Source: Desulfitobacterium chlororespirans DSM 11544 (GTDB lineage Bacteria; Bacillota; Desulfitobacteriia; Desulfitobacteriales; Desulfitobacteriaceae). From it: a stretch of DNA of 64,000 nucleotides. Position numbers and translations under genes: made by a program. Position 1 is the first letter of the stretch. Every line of letters starts with the position of its first letter. Positions 1-7,747 of the stretch are shown here, piece after piece. The notes under the pieces were generated by a model that ran no database searches, was not told the DNA's origin, and worked only from the letters and a program-made list of their open reading frames with translations. The stretch lies in assembly GCF_900143285.1 (NCBI RefSeq), contig NZ_FRDN01000011.1, forward strand, positions 124,001 through 188,000, read 5' to 3'.

Positions 1-1203
1 GAAGATCAACGGATTGATCATTTTGCTTCAAAGTTAAAATTAGTCAATGCGGGGCAGGCTTTAGCCCGGAAGATTCCCGGTGTGCCGGGAACTCCCGGGA
101 GAAATGTTAAAGGGCAGGAGATACCGTCACAAAAGCCCCGGGATTTCCAATTTAAACTGAAAAAGAATGTTCAATTATCTGAGGACGGTTTGGAAGTTAT
201 GGCCACAGTGGCTGGATTGCCACTGCGCATGGATGAATTGTCCTTTGGGGTGGAGCCCGCTTATATCCTGAATCAGGATTTGGATTTATCTATAGGCAGC
301 ATTGAATTTCCGGGAGATGTATTTATTTCCGGAGATGTTCATGATGGTTTACATATTTTCTCGGAGGGAAAGGTGGAGATTCGTGGCTCCTCTTCCCGGG
401 CGGAGATTCGAGCGGAAAAGGGACTGACCATTTATCGTAATGTTTTGGCGGGCAAGCTGGTGGTTGGAGCACGCTATGTGGTCCGCTCCAAGCTTCTCCA
501 TGATTTGCAGGCCCTCCATGATGATTTGGTAGCCTGCTTAATGATTACGGAGGATTTCATTAATTCGCCTCATGGCAAGGATCTGAAGCCGGGTCAATGT
601 CTTAAATTGATTATAGAACGAAGGTTTCCCGGCTTGCCCAAGCAGGCCAGCGATCTTGAGAAGTTCCTTCTGGCGACCAAGGACGAATTGATTCAGCAGG
701 ACTTAGTCATCTCTGTGCGCAGTGCCAAGCGTTTTTTAGGCGGATTAGGACCACTTGATCCGCAAGCTCTTCCTCTGCTTGGACGGGTAAGTCAGGCTTT
801 TGAGCAAATCATTGGCAATATCACCCTGGATGTTCCGGAAAAGCTTGAATGTCAAGTGGACTATGTTCAAGGTGCTTTAATTGAATGTGCGGGGCATTTT
901 TCCTGCCGGAAAGGGACCTATAATTCGATCATTCAAGCTGCCGGGGACGTTAGGATAGAAGGGGTATGCCGGGGTGGCAGGATTATTTCCGGAGGCAATG
1001 TTGTGATCAAGGAACTGGGAGGTTCCGGAATCACGGCGACCACCGTACAATTCCCGGGAACCAAGCGTTTGAAAGTGGGCTATTGTTATGCTAATGTAGT
1101 TATTGTTGTAGATAAGGAGATCATAACGATTGATGAGCCCTATAAATCTCTCGAGATTTATCGTGAACATGGCAAGGTGGAAGTTGAGCGATTAAAGGGT
1201 TAA
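1..1203 (+). CDS. FapA/DUF342 family protein, 5' end outside window
   Basis: The reading frame is open back to base 1, so the gene begins upstream; the first internal GTG is at 82. The N-terminal part visible here has the glycine/proline signature of DUF342 proteins (KIPGVPGTPGRNVKG, encoded at about 70-114), and the rest is rich in regularly spaced glycines, as expected for the right-handed beta-helix of this family (for example residues encoded at 880-1080). A coiled region lies between. FapA-type proteins are linked to polymer-binding, cell-surface or motility functions, but no precise role can be given. It ends 37 bases before moeA and may be co-transcribed with it. Family call is good; function is unknown. 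Confidence 0.75.
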   Translation, partial: EDQRIDHFASKLKLVNAGQALARKIPGVPGTPGRNVKGQEIPSQKPRDFQFKLKKNVQLSEDGLEVMATVAGLPLRMDELSFGVEPAYILNQDLDLSIGSIEFPGDVFISGDVHDGLHIFSEGKVEIRGSSSRAEIRAEKGLTIYRNVLAGKLVVGARYVVRSKLLHDLQALHDDLVACLMITEDFINSPHGKDLKPGQCLKLIIERRFPGLPKQASDLEKFLLATKDELIQQDLVISVRSAKRFLGGLGPLDPQALPLLGRVSQAFEQIIGNITLDVPEKLECQVDYVQGALIECAGHFSCRKGTYNSIIQAAGDVRIEGVCRGGRIISGGNVVIKELGGSGITATTVQFPGTKRLKVGYCYANVVIVVDKEIITIDEPYKSLEIYREHGKVEVERLKG

Positions 1204-1240
1204 AATGTCACGGATGAGATCTCGATAAGAGGTGAAAGCT

Positions 1241-2455
1241 ATGGAAACTATGATTTCTCTTGAACGGGCTTTGGAGGTTATCCTCCATAGGATAGAGCCC
1301 CTTGGCGTTGAAGAAGTGGGCCTGGGACAGGCTTATAACCGAGTGCTGGCCAAAGATGTTCAGGCAGCAATTGATATGCCGCCCTTTGATCGTTCCCCAT
1401 TGGATGGGTACGCTTATTGCGCCCAGCCAACGGATAAAGCTCCTCTGACCCTTGATATGGTCAGTGAGATTCCTGCAGGGACATGGTCTGAGCGGGAAAT
1501 TCATCTTGGGGAATGTGCGCGGATTTTTACCGGGTCACCACTTCCTAAGGGAGCAAATTGCGTGGTAAGACAGGAAGACACGGAGCGTTCGGCTGGCCAG
1601 GTCACGATTAACCAGCCGGTTAAGCCTCAGGCCAATATAGTTTATCAAGGGGAAGAAACAAAATGCGGCGATATCGTCTTAAGAGCGGGAGAGTATCTTT
1701 CCCCTGCCGCTGTTGGGTTGTTGGCTTCCTTAGGAGTTGAGACGGTGGAAGTCTATCGCCGTCCCAAGGTGGGGATTTTATCTACAGGTTCTGAGCTTCA
1801 GGATGTAGGCAGTCCTTTGTTGCCCGGAAAGATCTATAACAGCAATACATATACCCTCAAAGGCCTCCTTCTGGAGGCAGGGTGTGAGGTGAAGGCCGCC
1901 CCCTTTGTGGGAGATGATCTGGAGGAAACCATCGAGGCTTTAAAGGCCTTGGAAGATACGGATCTTGTAGTTACTACCGGAGGAGCTTCGGTGGGTGACT
2001 ATGATCTGATTCGCGACGCTTTGGTGGGTGCGGGGTGTGAGCTCCTTTTCTGGAAAGTGAATTTTAAACCCGGAACCCCGGTCGCTCTTGGCGTTAAGGG
2101 AGAGAGGCTGTATTTCTCCTTGTCGGGAAACCCTGCGGCGGCAGTGGTGAATTATGAACTCCTGGTCCGCCCTGCCTTGCGCAAGCTTAAGGGCAGAACA
2201 GCTCAGGAACGGATTTTTCCCGTCTATATGGATGGTGATTTTGGGAAATCCGGCAAGCAAAGAAGGTTCCTGCGGGCCCGGGCTGTCTTTCGTAACGGAG
2301 AGATCTGGGCGGATCCCAGCTTTGCCCAAGGCTCCGGTGTTATCCGCTCCATGAGAGGAAGCCATCTTCTGGTGGATGTTCCGGGCGGGCATGGACCGGT
2401 TCAGAAGGGCGAGCGCCTGCAAGGCCGCTGGATCAGTTCATGGGAGGAAGATTAA
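1241..2455 (+). CDS. moeA: Molybdopterin molybdenumtransferase MoeA
   Basis: MoeA inserts molybdate into adenylated molybdopterin in the last step of molybdenum cofactor synthesis in the cytoplasm. The 404-residue product has the full family layout: N-terminal DMPPFDRSPLDGYA segment (about residues 45-60), the GEETKCGDIVLRAGE region, and the MoCF-binding domain with TTGGASVGDYD (about 245-255) and SGNPAAAVVNYELL (about 296-310). I chose ATG 1241 rather than the in-frame GTG at 1232 because AGAGGTG lies 5-7 bases before it. The stop codon touches the mobB start, so the two are translated as one unit. Molybdoenzymes are abundant in Desulfitobacterium-like anaerobes, which fits. Confidence 0.93.
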   Translation: METMISLERALEVILHRIEPLGVEEVGLGQAYNRVLAKDVQAAIDMPPFDRSPLDGYAYCAQPTDKAPLTLDMVSEIPAGTWSEREIHLGECARIFTGSPLPKGANCVVRQEDTERSAGQVTINQPVKPQANIVYQGEETKCGDIVLRAGEYLSPAAVGLLASLGVETVEVYRRPKVGILSTGSELQDVGSPLLPGKIYNSNTYTLKGLLLEAGCEVKAAPFVGDDLEETIEALKALEDTDLVVTTGGASVGDYDLIRDALVGAGCELLFWKVNFKPGTPVALGVKGERLYFSLSGNPAAAVVNYELLVRPALRKLKGRTAQERIFPVYMDGDFGKSGKQRRFLRARAVFRNGEIWADPSFAQGSGVIRSMRGSHLLVDVPGGHGPVQKGERLQGRWISSWEED

Positions 2456-2947
2456 ATGGTTCCTGTGGTATCGATCGTTGGACAGCGCTCCAACTCAGGT
2501 AAAACCACTTTGCTGGTTAAGCTGTTAGCAGAAGCCAAACGCCGGGGCTGGCGGGTTGCTGCGGTTAAGCATGATGTCCATGGATTTGAGATGGATAAAC
2601 CGGGCAAAGATACTTGGCGGTTTGCCCAGGCCGGAGCGGATGTGGTCGTTATATCTTCTCCTGAGAAGATGGCTATGATTGAAAAAGTTCAGGAGGAGCG
2701 GACCTTAGAGCAAGTTCTGGAGCGCATAAGGGATGTGGATCTCATCTTTACCGAGGGATATAAGCACGGGAACCAACCCCGGATTGAGGTTTTTCGCTCA
2801 GAGGTCCATCAAGAGCTCCTATCCGATCCGGAGCAGCTGCTGGCCATTGCCAGCGATGTGCGATTTGAGTTGGGGATACCTTGCTTCGATCTGGATGATG
2901 CCCAGGGCATCTGCGATTTTCTGGCAAATCGATATGGATTAAAGTGA
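2456..2947 (+). CDS. mobB: Molybdopterin-guanine dinucleotide biosynthesis adaptor MobB
   Basis: MobB is a GTP-binding P-loop protein that helps MobA attach GMP to molybdopterin. The 163-residue product starts with a beta strand and P-loop (GQRSNSGKTT, residues 9-18), followed by VAAVKHDVHGFEMDKPGKDTWR, which is the family's signature segment, and FTEGYKHG near residue 100. Length is normal. It starts directly after the moeA stop codon and ends inside the stem of a strong terminator, so it is the last gene of its operon. Confidence 0.93.
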   Translation: MVPVVSIVGQRSNSGKTTLLVKLLAEAKRRGWRVAAVKHDVHGFEMDKPGKDTWRFAQAGADVVVISSPEKMAMIEKVQEERTLEQVLERIRDVDLIFTEGYKHGNQPRIEVFRSEVHQELLSDPEQLLAIASDVRFELGIPCFDLDDAQGICDFLANRYGLK

Positions 2948-2975
2948 GACAGGGGGCATCCTGTCTCACTTTTTT
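2942..2975 (+). terminator. Intrinsic terminator after mobB
   Basis: Arms AAGTGAGACAG and CTGTCTCACTT pair perfectly around a short loop and run into six T residues. The mobB stop codon lies in the left arm. Confidence 0.9.
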
Positions 2976-3097
2976 AGGGAGGCCCCGGAGCCCTTTGCTA
3001 AGGAATTTCTGGGGGCATTTTCAGGGTCTTTCCTCAGAGCAGCTGGTCATGTAGCTTAAATGGCATCAGTGGAAAGGGAAAACGTGTTATCCGGGTT

Positions 3098-3280
3098 GTG
3101 TAGCTTTACGCCCAACGCCTACTCCATAGCTCCGGGGCTGGTTCACTCGCTTTCTTAACAGACGAGCCAAACCTCAGGGTAATACCTGATGTGAACGGGT
3201 GGCTCGTCTAAGTTAAGAAAGCCTCGTTCACCCGACCGCCCCTCCGCTAAATCCGTCTGCTTTTGTGCGTAAAGCTACAC
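3098..3280. repeat. Foldback repeat family B, copy 1
   Basis: The outer arms GTGTAGCTTTACGC (3098) and GCGTAAAGCTACAC (ending 3280) are perfect complements. An inner arm pair GCTTTCTTAAC / GTTAAGAAAGC continues into AGACGAGCCA / TGGCTCGTCT, so the whole 183 bp can fold on itself. Another copy lies at 44786-44966 and a hybrid at 21270-21430. The outer and inner arms differ between copies but stay paired. No coding capacity is visible. It sits in the gene-free stretch between mobB and the ATPase gene. Confidence 0.75.
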
Positions 3281-3302
3281 GTTGCGGGTCTTTTTCAGCA
3301 CA

Positions 3303-3344
3303 GCTGACCTTGCCGCCCAAGCGGCGTCGGTAAAGACGGAAAAA
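3303..3344. repeat. Short repeat D, copy 1
   Basis: Begins GCTGACCTTGCCGCCC and continues AGCGGCGTCGGTAAAGACGG followed by A residues. It matches 5155-5196 almost base for base, and its second half recurs at 6290-6313. Copies 1 and 2 lie on either side of the A1 element and the ATPase gene; copies 1 and 3 each lie about 70 bp before a family A element. Confidence 0.7.
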
Positions 3345-3413
3345 GTGGCTCAAGTCAGGCGATTTGCCCCACATCTCCTACATCGCCCCGCCCGCTCATC
3401 CCCGCAAGCCGTC

Positions 3414-3716
3414 CCAAGGATTTTGATTTACAAAAGGGAGCGAATTTAAGCGAGCGGAAACAAAACTTCGCGAAAAGCACGCAGCAGAGAAAGGCTGGAA
3501 ACAGGACGTTTCCAGCCGGCTATGAGAACAAGTGCGAAAGCAGTGCTTTCGAGGAGCCGATTTAGCCACGAAACCCGGACGAGGGTTTCGCCCAAGCCGC
3601 CACGTCACAGAGAATGACTTAGCGGCGCAGGTGCACCTTTCGGAGCGGAGGGTTTTTCGCGTTAGTTTTGTCCGCGCAGCTTATGGAGCGACCGGTGTAA
3701 AGCAAAATCCTGGAGA
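3414..3716. repeat. Foldback repeat family A, copy 1 (A1)
   Basis: A 303-bp element bounded by CCAAGGATTTTG on the left and CAAAATCCTGGAGA on the right, which are inverted complements. The inverted similarity carries on inward for about 75-80 bases with mismatches (AAACAAAACTTCGCGAAAAGC on the left faces GCTTTTCGCGTTAGTTTTGTCC on the right). Internal hairpins include GGAAAC-AGGAC-GTTTCC and GAAAGCAGTGCTTTC. Other copies are 6378-6617, 37697-38000 and 45059-45360. Short open frames inside are by-products of the repeat, not genes. It has MITE-like form; no target duplication is obvious. Confidence 0.8.
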
Positions 3717-3775
3717 CGTCCAGCAGATCCCCCTGCTTGCGAAGAGGCCGCCTCACCGTATCCGTTCCAAAATTC
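3717..3775 (-). other. Vestigial sequence resembling the end of the Na/Pi cotransporter gene
   Basis: Read on the minus strand, the stretch from about 3775 to 3740 (TTTTGGAACGGATACGGTGA and on) is closely similar to the last codons of the Na/Pi cotransporter gene at 6673-6700 (TTTTGGAGCGGATACGCTGA and on). In both places it lies just outside the right end of a family A element. It is too short to be a working gene and looks like the remnant of a duplicated gene end. Confidence 0.45.
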
Positions 3776-3811
3776 AGCACCCTGCTAGTCAAAGGCAAGC
3801 AGGGTGCTTTT
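3776..3811 (+). terminator. Terminator-like hairpin with no clear gene upstream
   Basis: AGCACCCTGC and GCAGGGTGCT are perfect complements, followed by TTTTCT on the plus strand. No plus-strand gene precedes it, so it may stop transcription running out of the repeat region or mark the lost gene suggested by the vestige at 3717-3775. Confidence 0.6.
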
Positions 3812-3848
3812 CTAATGAATAGTTTCTTTCTGTTATGCTCCTCCTGGC

Positions 3849-5075
3849 TCATATCAGATTGCAGGGGATAAAGCAGTTTTGCTCATCGATCGGTACCACT
3901 TCCTCACATAAGCAGAGGATTCCTCCGTGGCCGCGCTTGATAGACGATTTATCCAAAATGGTGTACTTGTTGATCTCACGGCTGTTGGGACTTGCGGATT
4001 TTTTGATTTCCAATGGGTGAAGCTGGTTGTTTGCTTCGACAATGATGTCAATCTCCTTGGCGTTGGAGTCCCGGAAGTAAGTGATAACCGCCTTCGAGGC
4101 GGAATAGGCGTAGCTTTTCAGCATTTCCGCCACGACATGGTTTTCAAAGTAGTGTCCGCTGGCCGCGCCGTTCATCAATGTTTCAGGGGTCAGCCACATG
4201 GAGAGGTGAGCGCAAAGTCCGGTATCGCAGAAATATAGCTTAGGGGCTTTGGTGAGACGCTTGAATGCATTATTGGCGTAGGGTTGCAGGAGGTAGACGA
4301 TACCCAGTCCTTCCAGCAGCCGCAGCCACTCCTTTGCTGTTGGCTGCGAAATGTCCGCCGCTTCGCTGAGGTTTTTGTAGTTCACCTGCTCTGAGGTGAG
4401 CGCGGCACAGGCAGTCAGGAATTTGGCAAACCGCAGTGAGTCGGTAATGCCGCCCAATTCGGCGACATCGCGCATCAGATAGGTATTGACATAGGCGTTA
4501 TAATACTCCTGCCGCTGTTCGGCGTCGGCATGAAGCACCTGTGGCATGCCGCCCCGCCAGATGTGTTCAAAGACTTTGAGCACATCGTTTTTTTCAGCAA
4601 TTCGCTGCCGTGCAAACAGGCATTCCGGAGAAAAATCCAGGGAATTTTCAAATTCTATACCATCTTTTTCATTTTTGGAAAGGCTGTACAGCGTCATTAT
4701 GCCAATTCGGCCTGCCAGAGTTTCACGCACGTTTTTCATCATTTCAAATTGCTGTGATCCGGTGAGCCAAATAAGGCCCGGTTCCTCGCTGCTATCACAT
4801 AGGATTTTTATCTGGCTGAAGAGCTCCGGCGCGTATTGCACCTCGTCGATGAGGACAGGTGGCTTGTAGGTTTGAAAAAACAGTACAGGATCGGTTTTAG
4901 CCAGGTTTCGCGCCATTAAGTTATCCAGTGTGACGTAGGTACGGTTTTGCCCTTCGGCCAAATGTTTAAGCATAGTGGTTTTGCCGACCTGCCTTGCGCC
5001 TGTTACAAGTACCGCCTTGAAAAATTTGCTCATATGCAGGAACTTGCGTTCAAGGCTCCTTTTTATATAATTCAT
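3849..5075 (-). CDS. AAA_14 / DUF4143 family P-loop ATPase
   Basis: A 408-residue member of the large AAA_14-DUF4143 family, whose cellular role is not settled. Walker A is GARQVGKTT (residues 26-34), Walker B is PVLIDEVQ (73-80), and WLTGSQQF is the sensor region near 105. The middle holds a winged-helix-like part (SQPTAKEWLRLLEGLGIVYLL). The C-terminus has a PD-(D/E)XK nuclease-like pattern, EIDIIVE (341-347) then PLEIKKS (354-360). The ATG follows AGGAGG. A perfect 19-bp inverted repeat lies just upstream. The gene stands alone among repeats and is flanked by direct repeats D1 and D2, which suggests acquisition as accessory DNA. Confidence 0.85.
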   Translation of the reverse strand: MNYIKRSLERKFLHMSKFFKAVLVTGARQVGKTTMLKHLAEGQNRTYVTLDNLMARNLAKTDPVLFFQTYKPPVLIDEVQYAPELFSQIKILCDSSEEPGLIWLTGSQQFEMMKNVRETLAGRIGIMTLYSLSKNEKDGIEFENSLDFSPECLFARQRIAEKNDVLKVFEHIWRGGMPQVLHADAEQRQEYYNAYVNTYLMRDVAELGGITDSLRFAKFLTACAALTSEQVNYKNLSEAADISQPTAKEWLRLLEGLGIVYLLQPYANNAFKRLTKAPKLYFCDTGLCAHLSMWLTPETLMNGAASGHYFENHVVAEMLKSYAYSASKAVITYFRDSNAKEIDIIVEANNQLHPLEIKKSASPNSREINKYTILDKSSIKRGHGGILCLCEEVVPIDEQNCFIPCNLI

Positions 5076-5092
5076 GACACATCCTCCTACGC

Positions 5093-5136
5093 GGATTTAG
5101 GATAATATAAAGTTTGTTTTATATTATCCTAAATCC
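5093..5136 (-). promoter_or_regulatory. Perfect 19-bp inverted repeat upstream of the ATPase gene
   Basis: GGATTTAGGATAATATAAA (5093-5111) and its exact complement (5118-5136) are separated by six bases. It lies 18 bases before the ATPase start codon, where a promoter and operator would be expected; TATAAT-like strings occur in the arms. Probable operator, possibly autoregulatory. A transcribed hairpin acting as an RNA element is the alternative. Confidence 0.55.
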
Positions 5137-5154
5137 TTGCGAATGTCAACCGCC

Positions 5155-5196
5155 GCTGACCTTGCCGCCCAGCGGCGTCGGTAAAGACGGAAAAAA
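5155..5196. repeat. Short repeat D, copy 2
   Basis: Direct repeat of 3303-3344: GCTGACCTTGCCGCCC, then AGCGGCGTCGGTAAAGACGG and a run of A. One A is missing relative to copy 1. Together the two copies bracket element A1 and the ATPase gene (about 1.85 kb). Confidence 0.7.
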
Positions 5197-5310
5197 CGAC
5201 TTAGACAAGGCACCTTTCCCTATATTTCCCTCAACGCCTCGCCTTCATCATAATCAAATCCACCAGTTTTAGAAAGTATAATTTAATATAGTGGGTATTT
5301 TTCGATTTCC

Positions 5311-5352
5311 CCGCCTGTCAAATTCGACACTGGTGTCGAATTTGACAGGCGG
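5311..5352. repeat. Palindrome P1 with 14-nt variable core
   Basis: Twenty-base arms (5311-5330 and 5333-5352) are perfect complements around TG. The inner part reads GTCAAATT, a 14-nt core CGACACTGGTGTCG, then AATTTGAC. Related palindromes with other cores are at 26451, 26620 and 46303. It lies between the ATPase gene and the receiver-domain gene, near the 3' end of the latter. There is no T tract on the side that would serve that gene. Confidence 0.75.
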
Positions 5353-5391
5353 TAATGAATCGTGAAGCTCCTGTACAAAAGGCGGAGCTCA

Positions 5392-5802
5392 TCATCCACT
5401 ATGACTGCAGCTTATTCTTTCTGCCGAGACCTTGTCCAGAATGTCCCAGATGGCTGCTGGCTGGGCCGGTTTATTCAAGACCCGGAGCGGCGACACGGTT
5501 GCAAAATCCTCTTGCTCCTCCGACGCCGTTATAAAAACGATGTGACAGGCTTTATTGCGCTGCCTTATGTAGGAGGCAGCCTCAAGACCGGTGATCTTTT
5601 TCATCCGGTGATCCAGAAAGAAAAGATCAAATAGATTAGGGTTTTCGTTGAATTTCGCCAGCAGTTCCTCTCCGCTGCTGAATTCATAAAGGTTAAACCT
5701 GACTCCGCATCTGCTTTCATAGTCCTGAATGATAAGTTTCACGTACGCTCGCTGAAGTGCACCGTCATCACACAGGCTGATATTCAACCCGGCGGTCAGC
5801 AT
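5392..5802 (-). CDS. Response-regulator receiver-domain protein, probably truncated
   Basis: The 136-residue product is a CheY-like receiver domain of the AgrA/LytR type: acidic pair D12-D13, phosphoacceptor D64 in FFLDHRMKK, T92 in FITAS and K111 in LNKPAQ. Full AgrA-type regulators carry a LytTR DNA-binding domain after this point; here the frame stops about 20 residues after the lysine, and no LytTR-like sequence is readable beyond the stop. There is no good ribosome site before ATG 5802, and no histidine kinase gene is next to it. It is either a stand-alone receiver or, more likely, a decaying fragment in a repeat-rich region. Confidence 0.6.
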   Translation of the reverse strand: MLTAGLNISLCDDGALQRAYVKLIIQDYESRCGVRFNLYEFSSGEELLAKFNENPNLFDLFFLDHRMKKITGLEAASYIRQRNKACHIVFITASEEQEDFATVSPLRVLNKPAQPAAIWDILDKVSAERISCSHSG

Positions 5803-6082
5803 GGCTTCCGCCGGGCCTTTCTCTTTGGCCCTTGGCCGGTTCCTGCTCTGCTATCCATAACTCTATTTCCCCCTTTTCCGCCCGGCACCGGACCGGACCC
5901 CAATCAAGGGTCCGTTTCCGGCGGCCCGGCGGTGATCAGGGGAAATTAAAAGACGCATGCAAGGGTTTATCCCTACACATGCGCCTGAATTCATACTGTC
6001 TCATGTTTACTGCTCTCAAGTCGCACACAATCAGCACTCCCCTGAGCGGCAGTCCGATTATACTCCCTGGCCGCCCGTACTG

Positions 6083-6111
6083 TTGTACTGGAGCGAAGGG
6101 CATTGTATAAT
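6083..6111 (+). promoter_or_regulatory. Orphan sigma-A-type promoter, possible small RNA
   Basis: TTGTAC (6083-6088) and a perfect TATAAT (6106-6111) are 17 bases apart. No gene follows on the plus strand. The next 120 bases hold a perfect AGGTGTG-TG-CACACCT hairpin (6147-6162) and a weaker GAAGTG/CACTTTC hairpin near 6175-6200, so a short structured transcript is possible. The rest of the 5803-6289 gap shows no gene I can support; the open frames there lack any family resemblance. Confidence 0.35.
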
Positions 6112-6289
6112 GGATCTGTCGTCGCGGACAGCTTGCTGTTACGTGTAGGTGTGTGCACACCTTGCGCGTGCCTGGAAGTGCGCTAACACTTTCAGACCGC
6201 GGCGGCCTTTTAATTTCCACCTGTATCCATTATAGAGGTATTGGGAGGGAATTACAAGCTACGTGATGCTGAGGCAGGAATTTTCGTTC

Positions 6290-6313
6290 AAGCAGCGGCG
6301 TCAGTAAAGACGG
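6290..6313. repeat. Short repeat D, partial copy 3
   Basis: AAGCAGCGGCGTCAGTAAAG followed by ACGG matches the second half of the D repeats at 3303 and 5155. It lies 65 bases before element A2, the same relative place as D1 before A1. Confidence 0.5.
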
Positions 6314-6377
6314 CCCCGACAAGGCGGTCTATCCCGCGTTCTTGCAACGCCCAGCATGCACAGGCTTGAAAAGCAGC

Positions 6378-6617
6378 CCAAGGATTTTGCTTTATGGTAG
6401 GAAGCGGATTTAAGCGAGCGGAAACAAAACTTCGCGAAAAGCACGCAGCGGAGAAAGGTTGGAAACAGGACGTTTCCAACCCGCTATTGAGAACAAGTGC
6501 GAAAGCAGTGCTTTCGAGGAGCGATTTGGCGGGGCACCTTTCGGAGTGGCGGGCTTTTCGCGTTAGTTTTGTCCGCGCAGCTTATGGAGCGACCGATGTA
6601 AAGTAAAATCCTGGAGA
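6378..6617. repeat. Foldback repeat family A, copy 2 (A2, shortened)
   Basis: Same ends as the other family A copies (CCAAGGATTTTGCTTTA at left, AAAATCCTGGAGA at right) but only 240 bp. About 60 bases of the internal segment (the part with GAGGGTTTCGCCCAAGCC in the other copies) are missing, while both ends and the GGAAAC-AGGAC-GTTTCC hairpin are kept. Lies directly downstream of the Na/Pi cotransporter gene, whose 3' end it nearly touches. Confidence 0.8.
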
Positions 6618-6672
6618 CTTACCTGCAGAGCCCTCCCCATGCTGTCTGAGATACCTGCAAAAAGAAGCCGGC

Positions 6673-7587
6673 TCAGCGTATCCGCTCCAAAAGCCGGGCC
6701 GCCAGAGGCAGAAAAGGCATGGCAATGAGAGAGGACAGCACATTGAAAAGGGTATGAGCATTGGCAACCTGAAGACTGACAGGCCCCCCGATCCATTGCA
6801 GGAAAAGAGCGAGTGGCGTTAGGAAGGGAAAGAAAATAAGTGCACCGAAGAGGTTTAAAAGGACGTGGAAGAGGGCTACCCGCTGGGCTGCCCGGTTAGT
6901 GGCCAATGAGGCTATGACGGCTGTAAAGCAGGTGCCGATATTGGCTCCGAAGATAAAGGCGATGGCTGTAGGCAGGGTAATACAACCGTCAGAAGCGAGA
7001 ATCATGACGATTCCCGTGGTAGCGGCTGAGGAGTGGAGGACGGCAGAAAGCAGAGTGCCGGCGATGATCCCCTGGAAATGATGATCTCCCAGTTGATGGA
7101 GTAATTCCTGCACCCAATCTACCTCAACCAAAGGAGCCATACCGCTTTCCAAAAGGTTTAAGGCAAGAAAGAGAAAACTTAAACCCAGGCAGGAAAGGGC
7201 CAGATAGCGCCAGCGCTGGGGGAAAAAAAGATAGCCTAATCCACCTATTAAAAGGGCGTAGGGAATCATCGGTTCCAGGGGCAGGGCCAGCAGTTGGGTG
7301 GTCACGGTCGTACCTATATTGCTTCCTAAGATCAGCCCTAAAGCGTTGCGAAAGGAAATAAGGCCGGAATCGACAAAAGAGACGGCCATAACCGTCAGTG
7401 CCGTGCTGGATTGGAGTACAGCTGTCGCCAGGGTTCCGCTCCAGAAGCCCCGCCAGGGGGTGGCGGTCATTTGATAGAGAAGATTGCGGAAGGTGTCTCC
7501 GGCAAAGGCTTGAAGTCCATACCGCAGAATATGCATACCATAAAGGAGAAAGGCAAGCCCCAGGGTTAAGGCAAGGAGAATGGTCAA
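6673..7587 (-). CDS. Na/phosphate cotransporter family protein (NptA-like)
   Basis: A 304-residue inner-membrane protein with the duplicated Na_Pi_cotrans unit. Repeat one carries AVLQSSTALT (56-65) and GLILGSNIGTT (84-94); repeat two carries AVLHSSAATTG (182-192) and FIFGANIGT. The QSS-type motifs form the substrate site in this family, which moves phosphate with sodium, though many bacterial members are uncharacterised. About eight hydrophobic segments are visible. Many homologues carry a C-terminal PhoU-like domain; it is absent here. The start is TTG 7587 with AAAGGAGAGG upstream. It is monocistronic and divergent from the GNAT gene. Confidence 0.85.
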   Translation of the reverse strand: MTILLALTLGLAFLLYGMHILRYGLQAFAGDTFRNLLYQMTATPWRGFWSGTLATAVLQSSTALTVMAVSFVDSGLISFRNALGLILGSNIGTTVTTQLLALPLEPMIPYALLIGGLGYLFFPQRWRYLALSCLGLSFLFLALNLLESGMAPLVEVDWVQELLHQLGDHHFQGIIAGTLLSAVLHSSAATTGIVMILASDGCITLPTAIAFIFGANIGTCFTAVIASLATNRAAQRVALFHVLLNLFGALIFFPFLTPLALFLQWIGGPVSLQVANAHTLFNVLSSLIAMPFLPLAARLLERIR

Positions 7588-7747
7588 GATCGCGGCCTCT
7601 CCTTTCTTTTATAGAGTCTATAGAGTCTACATCTGTCCGCTTAAGGAATCTTTTCGAGGCATCCATAAAATATATGGGTAAATTTTCGTTAGCAGAACAG
7701 GAGCATCTCTTCCCGGAGGAGCGTAAATTATCCCAAGGGGTGATGGT

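Noticed and set aside
3098-3716. Possible CRISPR array
   Set aside because: Repeats are long, few, inverted and not regularly spaced; no cas genes are in the window.
3396-3822. Open frames inside element A1, with look-alikes at 6394-6606, 37659-37895 and 45041-45253
   Set aside because: They look alike only because the DNA repeats; they cross the hairpins, are not kept in all copies and have no ribosome sites.
5936-6220. 94-codon minus-strand frame upstream of the receiver gene
   Set aside because: Low-complexity composition, no start signals, no recognisable domain.
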